Source: Parachlamydiales bacterium
GTDB lineage: Bacteria > Chlamydiota > Chlamydiia > Chlamydiales > SM23-39
Assembly: GCA_020058465.1 (NCBI GenBank)
Contig: JAGVDZ010000092.1
Span: 1-5,982 of the forward strand
Reading direction: 5' to 3'
DNA: 5,982 bases
The position numbers and the translations under genes are program-made. Shown one piece after another: positions 1 to 5,298 of the stretch; position 1 is the first letter of the stretch; the number at the start of each line of letters is the position of its first letter. Under the pieces are notes generated by a model. It was not told where the DNA came from. It did no database searches and saw nothing but the letters and a program-made list of their open reading frames with translations.

Positions 1-1262
1 AACAAGGGAGGGGTGCCAAAACCTAGGTAGAAGAAAAGGTCCGTTTCTGGGTAGAGAAAAAGGAGTTGTAAGTAGACCCCTTTGGCAGGAGCTTGGACGG
101 GATGTTGAGAGAGTTTTGTATGCCAAGTTTCAATGGTCAATTTCATCTGCTTCGGATCTTGGGATAGATGGGGGATGTTAGCTTCAAAAAAACCTTGTAG
201 GAAGAAGAGAAGACACAAATTTTTTGAGGAGGCAGCTTCAGCAAGGACGGTGAGAGTGGCTTCTTTGGGCAGGGGGTAGGTGTTGGCAAAGAGATCAGGG
301 AAAAGGAGGGTTCCTGTGAGATGGTGGGCAGCGATTTCAAGACGGGGTAGATGAGGCCAGCGGTGCGGCCAGAGCTTGGTTCTTTCTTTGTCGATCCGCT
401 CTTGCCAAAGGTCAAGCGTGGTGTCTTGGTCAGTGGATGGAGTGTGTTGTGTCGTCTTGAGAAGTTGCCCTAGATCGGCGATGAAGTCGACGATGTCTTG
501 GTAGCGGAGTTCAGGGTCGGGCTCGAGCGCCTTTTGAAGCCAAGGCTGGAACGGGGGGGGGAGTTTGAATAGGTGAGGAGTCCCGTGGCAGATCTTGCCT
601 AGAAGAAGCTCGTAGGTAATGATGCCAAGCGAGTAGATATCCGATGTAAATGAAACGGTGTGGGGATTTTCTCTTTGCTCTGGACTCATGTAGGCGGGTG
701 TGCCGATGATTTGTTGGGGAGGTCGGAGGGCCCCTTGAGGCGCCTCTTCGAGGAGTTGGGCAATGCCAAAGTCGATCACTTTGACCTCTGAGGTGTCGGT
801 GATGAGGATGTTTTCTGGTTTGAGGTCGCGGTGGATTACACCATGACCATGTAGATGGCAAAGGGCGTAGGCAACTTGTAAGATGATTTCAAGCCCCTTT
901 TTGTGGGTGAGTGCTTGTTCTTGAATAAATTGTCTTAAGGAGATGCCCTGGACCCATTCCATGGCAATATAAAGCCCCTCCTCCCATGTCCCCTGATCGA
1001 ACAGTTCGACGATGTTGGGGTGGCGCGTCATACGGATGACGTTGGCCTCTTGTAAGAAACGGCGGACCACTTCTTGGTTCTTGGCAAGCTTGGGGGAAAG
1101 GACTTTGATGGCGACGGGGCGGTGGTAGGTGGGTTCAATCCCTAGGTAGAGAAGACTCATCCCTCCACGGTTTAAGAGACTTTCGATTTTGTAGGGACCA
1201 ATTGTGGGAGGAAGACTAGGAAGGGGGGAAGGGTCTTCGGGGAGGGTTGGCGATATATTCAT
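1..1262 (-). CDS. pkn5: Pkn5-like Ser/Thr protein kinase of the T3S operon, 3' end outside window
   Basis: Reading from the ATG at 1262-1260 the frame stays open for 420 codons to the left edge, so the C-terminus is missing. Residues about 22-265 form a Hanks-type kinase domain. The glycine loop is NRGGMSLLYLG (31-41). K53 lies in VAIK, with E72 as its likely partner. The catalytic loop HRDLKPEN spans 144-151 (D146, N151), DFG is 164-166, SPE is 193-195, D208 is in SDIYSLG, and R253 is subdomain XI. All residues needed for phosphotransfer appear present, so I expect an active enzyme. No membrane segment is visible before the edge. Residues about 306-364 look like a decayed SpoIIE/PP2C-type domain (see findings). 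The gene follows the sctQ stop by 7 nt without a strong ribosome binding site, so it is probably co-transcribed and translationally coupled. In Chlamydia the same slot holds CT673/pkn5, followed by sctC. Substrates are unknown; T3S components are an inference from position. A C9 tract (553-561, coding strand) lies inside the kinase domain. Confidence 0.92.
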   Translation of the reverse strand, partial: MNISPTLPEDPSPLPSLPPTIGPYKIESLLNRGGMSLLYLGIEPTYHRPVAIKVLSPKLAKNQEVVRRFLQEANVIRMTRHPNIVELFDQGTWEEGLYIAMEWVQGISLRQFIQEQALTHKKGLEIILQVAYALCHLHGHGVIHRDLKPENILITDTSEVKVIDFGIAQLLEEAPQGALRPPQQIIGTPAYMSPEQRENPHTVSFTSDIYSLGIITYELLLGKICHGTPHLFKLPPPFQPWLQKALEPDPELRYQDIVDFIADLGQLLKTTQHTPSTDQDTTLDLWQERIDKERTKLWPHRWPHLPRLEIAAHHLTGTLLFPDLFANTYPLPKEATLTVLAEAASSKNLCLLFFLQGFFEANIPHLSQDPKQMKLTIETWHTKLSQHPVQAPAKGVYLQLLFLYPETDLFFYLGFGTPPL

Positions 1263-1269
1263 GATCGCT

Positions 1270-2361
1270 TTATGAACCAAGTTCTAAAATCCGAATGCCA
1301 AGTGTGTCTCCGAGTTGGACGAGTTCACCACGGCCGACTCTCTTGCCCTGAACAGCTAGGTAGACACCGGCATCGAGTGTTTGGGGTAGACTGAGGATCT
1401 GCCCAGGGTGGAGCTTGAGGAGATCATCAAGGGGCATCTGAATCTTCGAGATTTCAATGTCAATCTGTAGAGGCGCTTTTTGGATTGGTGTCAGCGTTTC
1501 AGAATTGGTATTTCGCATAAAAATAGTCTCGTCTTGGTAGCGTGCATAATTGGTGACTTGAGCTCCCTTGTCCCCAAGGTTGATGAGAAAAAGGGGGGCA
1601 GCAAGGAGACTTAATGTGGCAACACCTGTTTGGGAAAAAGGGTTGTACTCAAGAGTATCTGGATAGATAAAATCCCCTTCCAGGAGGGTGTCCCATTGGT
1701 TGACTTCTAGGGTGACTTGACCCACCTTGAGGCCAAGATCGAGGGGGAGCAAAGAGGTCAGTGGTGTTGGGAAATAGCGATGCTTGAGGGAAGCGAAGTG
1801 CTGGATCCAGTGTGTATGGAGAGATGGGGTGGCCAGGATGTGGCCCCATACAAGTTTGCCGGGCACAGCAATCGATACTTGGGTGATAAACAGGGGCTCT
1901 AAGGGCAGTTCTGCTTCATCGCCGAGGGTCAAGGTAAGACTGTCAAAGGGGGGTAGATTGGAAAGGGCTTGGAGTGTTTGAAGTGTCAAATAACGGTAAA
2001 ACCCTTCCCGGAGCCCATTCGAGAGGAGATAGAGGTGTTCTTCAGTTTGGAAGAATAAAGAAGAGGTGAGACTGTCGACATCACTTTGGTCCATCATCCA
2101 GTAGATTTTGTCTTTCAAAGGAGTGAGATAAATCGCAACGATCAGAGGACAGATAGCCAGTTTGGGGATCTCTTCAGATTGGATCCATTCGTGTCTGTGG
2201 ATGCTGAGCGTAAGCTCGGGGGCCTGGAGCTTGTCTTGTAGACGTTGACTGAGCTTTTGTAGGTCCAATATGGGTGCTTGGCCTGCCTGTGGCGCCATGC
2301 CCAAAGTTTGCAGCTGTTCTTCAATCTTGGGCAAAAAGGTCAAGGGGCGTTCGGTCATCAT
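1270..2361 (-). CDS. sctQ: T3S cytoplasmic ring (sorting platform) protein SctQ/CdsQ
   Basis: This 363-residue protein is the C-ring component of the injectisome, related to flagellar FliM/FliN. It sits on the cytoplasmic face below the export gate and receives effector-chaperone complexes. The C-terminal 66 residues (about 297-362) form a clear SpoA/FliN domain: PLQIDIEISK, then LHPGQILSLP, and VQGKRVGRGELVQLGDTLGIRI. A more divergent SpoA-like segment lies around 205-265. The N-terminal 200 residues are family-specific and poorly conserved, as is usual for SctQ. The length is close to that of the C. trachomatis CT672 product as I remember it. The start ATG (2361-2359) overlaps the sctP stop in an ATGA arrangement; a second ATG follows immediately at 2358-2356, and either could be used. 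Translational coupling to sctP is likely. M282 is a possible internal start for a free C-terminal product, known for SctQ proteins of other genera. Very sure of the family. Confidence 0.95.
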   Translation of the reverse strand: MMTERPLTFLPKIEEQLQTLGMAPQAGQAPILDLQKLSQRLQDKLQAPELTLSIHRHEWIQSEEIPKLAICPLIVAIYLTPLKDKIYWMMDQSDVDSLTSSLFFQTEEHLYLLSNGLREGFYRYLTLQTLQALSNLPPFDSLTLTLGDEAELPLEPLFITQVSIAVPGKLVWGHILATPSLHTHWIQHFASLKHRYFPTPLTSLLPLDLGLKVGQVTLEVNQWDTLLEGDFIYPDTLEYNPFSQTGVATLSLLAAPLFLINLGDKGAQVTNYARYQDETIFMRNTNSETLTPIQKAPLQIDIEISKIQMPLDDLLKLHPGQILSLPQTLDAGVYLAVQGKRVGRGELVQLGDTLGIRILELGS

Positions 2362-3677
2362 CGTCTCGATTGGTTCCCATCTTGAGAGTCGCGCTCTTCA
2401 CCCCGCTCTTTTCTTCGAAAGAGGGGTTTTTCAGTTGTGTATACAGCCTCCAACCTCCCAATACGGAATGAAAATCTTCCATTCGCAAAGGCTTGAGTAA
2501 GGTTGGGCAAATGCTTTTGGAAGGCTGCAACAGCCTGACTGGAGCCAGAGAGGCGGATATTGAAAGAATCGGGGGCAGTGTCATATTTTTCAATTGAAAT
2601 CGTGGCTCCGAAGAATTTAGAACTTTGCATGGAGGGGGCGTTGATTTGGAATTCCGTGGTAGTGACGCCGGGTGTTTTTTGTACGATCAAAATATGGCCG
2701 ACCATGCTGTAAAAAAGGGGCATCATCTCGGAGGGGAGGTGGGGAGCTGCCCTTTGAGCACTCGCTTCGGCTATGGGGACAATTTCGGCAGGGAGGGGGG
2801 GGTAGGTGGGGGAGGCAATTGTTTCAATACGGTGGGCCCGGTCGCGATCACTTTGACGTCTTGTCCGTTCTTGGGCTTTGTCTTGTTGGATATTATCTCG
2901 CTCCTTCCCTCTTTGAGCTTTATGATAAGTCTCTTCCACGAGGGGATGTGGAGGTGTCGCTCCATCGACGGCGGCAGTCTCTTTTGTAGGAGGGGCGAAG
3001 GGAGTTGGATTCGGCAAGGTGGGCGGTGCAGGGAGAGAAGAGGAGGGCTCTTTTTTTGCAGGGCTCCTGGGTGTCGAAAGGGACTTTTGTGAGCGAGGGA
3101 TGTCTTTGGTTTCTTGAGAGTGGGGTGGACTGGGGAGAGCTTTTTGTTCTGACTTGAGGGTGAGATCAGCGGGTGTTTTGGTCGGTGGCGTGGGGGTAGG
3201 TCCCCCTTTTTTCAACTTTGGCTCAGCAGGCTTGGTTTCTTGTTTGAGTGGTTGGGGCTGGATGTTAGGTTTTGGGAGAGGCTCATTGTCTCCGATGCCA
3301 ATGTCGTGCCAAAAGGTGGGGGATTCAGGAAGGTCATCGTCTTCTTCAATGGGCGCTTCTTCCTCGGGCTGTGGAGGGGCGGGTGGAGGTGCGAAACTCG
3401 GGGCGCTCGAGGTGGAAGAAGGGGGTGGAGCGTGGAAGTTAGACTCAAAAGGGGTCGGTGCTTTTGGCAAGGGGGCCTCCTGCATCATCAGCTTGGCCTC
3501 TTGGAATTTTTGTTCGGCAGATTCCAGCTCGCTTTTGAACTTCTTCCTCTGTTCGTCGGGGTCAGTTTCACGGATATTGTGAACGGTCCCTTCTTCTTGA
3601 CCATCATTTAAAGCCTTCGACGGCGATTGGCTCGATTTACTCTCTTCAGGTCCCATCGATCCTACACGTTGACTCAT
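2358..3677 (-). CDS. sctP: T3S needle-length / substrate-switch protein SctP (CdsP, CT671-like)
   Basis: This 439-residue soluble protein has a layout typical of YscP/FliK rulers. A charged, helical N-terminal part (about 35-68, KKFKSELESAEQKFQEAK) comes first. A long low-complexity proline-rich stretch (about 70-235) follows, with an acidic block EEEAPIEEDDD at 105-115. A very basic helical segment is at about 250-285. A folded C-terminal domain spans about 310-420, with TEFQINAPSMQSSKFFG (341-357) and FNIRLSGSSQAVAAFQKHLP (372-391), resembling the FliK/SctP C-terminal switch domain. The tail is highly charged. SctP is secreted early, sets needle length and triggers the switch to later substrates by contact with SctU. 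The gene starts 5 nt after the sctO stop (TGA-GAGCC-ATG) and ends inside the sctQ start. A second Met at residue 8 could also serve as start. The assignment rests on position between sctO and sctQ plus the C-terminal domain; the linker itself gives no homology signal. Confidence 0.82.
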   Translation of the reverse strand: MSQRVGSMGPEESKSSQSPSKALNDGQEEGTVHNIRETDPDEQRKKFKSELESAEQKFQEAKLMMQEAPLPKAPTPFESNFHAPPPSSTSSAPSFAPPPAPPQPEEEAPIEEDDDLPESPTFWHDIGIGDNEPLPKPNIQPQPLKQETKPAEPKLKKGGPTPTPPTKTPADLTLKSEQKALPSPPHSQETKDIPRSQKSLSTPRSPAKKEPSSSLPAPPTLPNPTPFAPPTKETAAVDGATPPHPLVEETYHKAQRGKERDNIQQDKAQERTRRQSDRDRAHRIETIASPTYPPLPAEIVPIAEASAQRAAPHLPSEMMPLFYSMVGHILIVQKTPGVTTTEFQINAPSMQSSKFFGATISIEKYDTAPDSFNIRLSGSSQAVAAFQKHLPNLTQAFANGRFSFRIGRLEAVYTTEKPLFRRKERGEERDSQDGNQSRR

Positions 3678-3682
3678 GGCTC

Positions 3683-4204
3683 TCAGTGCTCATCTTTTGG
3701 AGGTTGACGCTTTTTCATCTCTTTTTGCCGTCTTGTAAACGAGATCGAACCCTGCTCGTCTTGTTCATGGCCAGCGTCTCTTTCTTCCTCTTTTTTCTGG
3801 GCTTTCGTCCACTCCTGACGATGGAGACCTAGTTTTTCTAGATCTTTTTTCTTCTGCATCATCTCGTCAGTCGCCTTTCGAACGGCCCTGGCTGCATCAT
3901 CTACTTCTTTTTGTCTTGTGTCAACTATAGCTTGTTTAGCTTGGAGCTTTTCTTGTACGACGATCTTGAGAAAATCTTTCATTTCTCTGATTTTGGGAGC
4001 GGTGGTTCCAGCATCGATGGTTTCTCGAAGTTGTTCGAGCTTGGCTTCTTTGAGTTGGACGACCTCATCTCGCTCAGAAATGGCTTTTTGTAGGGCTTCT
4101 TCAGCTTTGTGAAGGCGCTCTTTGGCTTCTTCAAGTCTTTTTACGGCTTGATCAAATTGATTTTGTTTGATCTGTTGGAGCTGTTCGAGAGGATATTCAA
4201 CCAT
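3683..4204 (-). CDS. sctO: T3S stalk/chaperone-escort protein SctO (CdsO, CT670-like)
   Basis: The product is 173 residues long, nearly all charged alpha-helix in heptads, with a break around GTTAPK (67-71). This is the two-helix coiled-coil hairpin of the YscO/FliJ family, which enters the SctN ATPase ring, links it to the export gate SctV and recycles chaperones. The N-terminus MVEYPLEQLQQIKQ and the motifs DAGTT (64-68), LHRQEW (127-132) and EQDEQG (147-152) match my memory of chlamydial CT670 and decide the assignment. The tail (about 133-173) is hydrophilic and probably flexible. The start ATG at 4204-4202 gives the conserved MVxYPLE beginning; no strong ribosome binding site precedes it. 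This is the first gene of the surviving operon: sctP follows after 5 nt. Upstream, where sctN would be expected from Chlamydia gene order, there is only a leader and transposase remnants. Confidence 0.93.
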   Translation of the reverse strand: MVEYPLEQLQQIKQNQFDQAVKRLEEAKERLHKAEEALQKAISERDEVVQLKEAKLEQLRETIDAGTTAPKIREMKDFLKIVVQEKLQAKQAIVDTRQKEVDDAARAVRKATDEMMQKKKDLEKLGLHRQEWTKAQKKEEERDAGHEQDEQGSISFTRRQKEMKKRQPPKDEH

Positions 4205-4292
4205 GACTCAGTACGTGTTATGTCAAAGCTCATGTCGATAGAGCTTGTGAGCATGAGGGGCTCTGGAGGGCTATACACAAATCGCACCTGAT

Positions 4293-4310
4293 TTGGTATA
4301 AACTGCTAGA
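4293..4310 (+). repeat. Imperfect direct repeat, copy 1
   Basis: The 18-mer TTGGTATAAACTGCTAGA matches the 18-mer at 4572-4589 in 15 of 18 positions; all differences fall in the central four bases. The two copies bracket the IS5-type transposase remnant. Copy 2 lies just before the IS630 transposase start, so both may be ends of related IS630-type elements, one of them a solo end. A chance match cannot be excluded. Confidence 0.45.
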
Positions 4311-4327
4311 AGCCAACCGAATGTCAA
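4295..4327 (-). promoter_or_regulatory. Possible promoter reading into sctO
   Basis: On the minus strand a perfect TTGACA (4327-4322) is followed by the AT-rich sequence TTTATACC. The -10 candidates are TTTATA (4302-4297, 3 of 6 matches to TATAAT, spacer 19) and TATACC (4300-4295, 4 of 6, spacer 21). The spacing is longer than the optimum of 17 and the -10 is poor, so this is only a candidate. It would give an untranslated leader of roughly 80-90 nt before the sctO ATG. The -35 lies at the edge of the IS5-type remnant, so it may be insertion-sequence sequence recruited after loss of the native upstream promoter. Confidence 0.3.
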
Positions 4328-4375
4328 TATATAAGACTCTTCTTATTTTCACAATCAAGGTCTGATCTCAAGAAG

Positions 4376-4546
4376 TTAAGCAGCAGCCCTTCTCATTTTG
4401 TTTAAGAGAACGCATTTCAATCGATTTTCTAAGATCAGACGTTCCTGAGTTCTCGAAAATGCGCGCTCTCCAAACATCTTTTTGTATCGAGAAAATGTCG
4501 TCTCTACGAGAGCTCTTCTGCTATAGCCGGACAACTTATACCATTC
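4376..4546 (-). pseudogene. IS5/IS4-superfamily transposase remnant, C-terminal part only
   Basis: Reading the minus strand from 4546 to the TAA at 4378-4376 gives 56 codons that look like the last part of an IS5-type DDE transposase. The peptide begins EWYKLSGYSRRALVET and continues RYKKMFGERAFSRTQER, then LKCVLLNKMRRAAA and stop. It contains the exact Y-x2-R-x3-E-x6-K signature: Y at 4525-4523, R at 4516-4514, catalytic E at 4504-4502, K at 4483-4481. The frame remains open upstream only to a stop at 4570-4568, and the residues beyond 4546 no longer resemble a transposase. There is no start codon and about four fifths of the protein, with both catalytic Asp residues, is missing. It is dead and probably an old scar. 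Its natural 3' end is intact, so the element's right end should lie in about 4311-4375, but I could not define a terminal repeat because the partner end is lost. Confidence 0.8.
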
Positions 4547-4571
4547 CAAAAAAATAAATTCATAAACTTAA

Positions 4572-4589
4572 TTGGTAGAGTCTGCTAGA
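4572..4589 (+). repeat. Imperfect direct repeat, copy 2
   Basis: TTGGTAGAGTCTGCTAGA is the partner of the repeat at 4293-4310 and sits 18 bases before the transposase ATG. Its right half can fold as GTCT-GCT-AGAC. It could be part of the left terminal repeat of the IS630 element. Confidence 0.45.
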
Positions 4590-4607
4590 CTATCCGCCAC
4601 TTGAAAA

Positions 4608-5284
4608 ATGGTGTTTATGCGTGGAAGAAAAGCTGGGGCTATCAAAGACCTCGAAGAATACGATTTCGATAAACTGTCCAAAACACAGGGCAATTCCAGA
4701 GAGAGAAAAAGATACCTCGCGTTTGCTCATATCCGCGATGGGAAAACTTTTACGGAAGCTGCGGCTGCAATCAGAATTAAGCTGAGGACCTTGATGAATT
4801 GGGTTAAACGATTTAAGAAACAGGGAATTGATGGGTTAACGGATCGGGCCGGGAGAGGCGCAAAACCTTGCCTATCTCCGAAAGATAGGGCTGCGTTTAA
4901 ACAGTCAGTCTTGGAATTGCAACAGAAAAGGGCTGGGGGACGAATCAGGGGATCTGATGTGTTGGCATTAATGAAGGAAAAATACAACGTGGAGCCCACT
5001 TTGAGCACCGTATACAACACATTGAAAAGGGCAGATCTCGTATGGATTACAGGCCGCTCCATTCATCCAAAAGCAGATATCGAAGCCCAAGAGAACTTTA
5101 AAAAAAATTCCGAGAAAAAGTAGTAGAGGCATTGCCATCAGGAACTTTGATCGATGCCGTGGATATTTGGTTTCAAGACGAGGCGAGGGTTGGACAAAGA
5201 GGCACGGTAACGCGGACATGGGTGGCGAAGGGCTCTCGACCGAGATTAGTGCCATTTGCGAGAAATAAATTCTATCAACAAACA
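4608..5284 (+). pseudogene. IS630-family transposase, frameshifted and truncated
   Basis: The first frame (4608-5123, 171 codons) carries two DNA-binding helix-turn-helix units. The first is at about 36-73 (RDGKTFTEAAAAIRI, TLMNWVKRFKKQGIDGL) and the second, winged-helix-like, at about 88-147 (TLSTVYNTLKRADLVW). At an A8 run (5100-5107) the protein continues in the -1 frame as KKFREKVVEALPSG, then VDIWFQDEARVGQRGT and WVAKGSRPRLV. This is the start of the IS630 DDE catalytic core; the first Asp of the triad is at 5177-5179. The second Asp and the Glu are absent because the sequence stops resembling the family near 5275. IS630 proteins are usually about 340-350 residues, so about one third is missing. 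Met codons exist at 4608 and 4617; neither has a good ribosome binding site. The frameshift may be the element's own programmed -1 slip and not damage, but the truncation alone makes the enzyme inactive. Confidence 0.85.
5100..5107 (+). other. A8 run at the transposase frame change
   Basis: Eight consecutive A residues mark the point where the IS630 transposase passes from the first frame to the -1 frame; the first frame ends at the TAG 5121-5123. The codons read AAA AAA AAT, so A-AAA-AAT at 5102-5108 is a possible slippery heptamer. Programmed -1 frameshifting on A runs is known in several IS families including IS630. A simple one-base deletion is the alternative. Confidence 0.5.
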
Positions 5285-5298
5285 GCCAAAATGCTTTT

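Larger units (their letters stand above)
4205..4375. other. Leader upstream of sctO, no gene recognised
   Basis: This stretch separates the sctO start from the stop codon of the IS5-type transposase remnant. I read both strands and saw no recognisable protein; in particular, none of the three minus-strand frames leading into sctO resembles the C-terminus of the SctN ATPase. The part nearest the remnant (about 4311-4375) is probably the non-coding end of that insertion sequence. The part nearest sctO (4205-4290) may be original chlamydial leader. A possible promoter and one copy of an imperfect direct repeat lie in it. Confidence 0.6.
4570..5284 (+). mobile_element. IS630-family element, 3'-truncated
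   Basis: This segment holds the left end and the first part of an IS630-family insertion sequence, oriented opposite to the T3S operon. It lies back to back with the IS5-type remnant on its left. On its right it breaks off directly against the 3' end of a minus-strand chlamydial-type gene. The left boundary is placed at TAATTGGTAGAGTC because IS630 elements target TA and because this sequence is repeated at 4293. The right boundary is approximate: transposase resemblance fades after about 5275. No right terminal repeat was found, so the element cannot transpose on its own. Confidence 0.7.

Noticed and set aside
511..861. 116-codon minus-strand frame inside the kinase gene
   Set aside because: Overlaps the kinase catalytic region in the -1 frame; the kinase motifs are in the main frame and this product has no recognisable domain.
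2625..3092. 155-codon open frame on the plus strand opposite sctP
   Set aside because: It lies wholly antisense to the basic/proline-rich part of sctP, gives a Gly/Cys/Arg-rich product without domains and reflects the G-rich complement of proline codons.
3154..3582. 142-codon plus-strand frame rich in Gly and Ser
   Set aside because: Antisense shadow of the SctP linker; low complexity, with no sign of independent coding.
4360..4440. Perfect 9-base inverted repeat (4360-4368 and 4432-4440)
   Set aside because: One arm is within the transposase remnant and the arms are 63 bases apart; it is too short and far apart for a terminator and is probably chance.
4968..5255. 95-codon minus-strand frame opposite the IS630 transposase
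   Set aside because: Antisense to clear transposase motifs in both frames; the product has no recognisable features.
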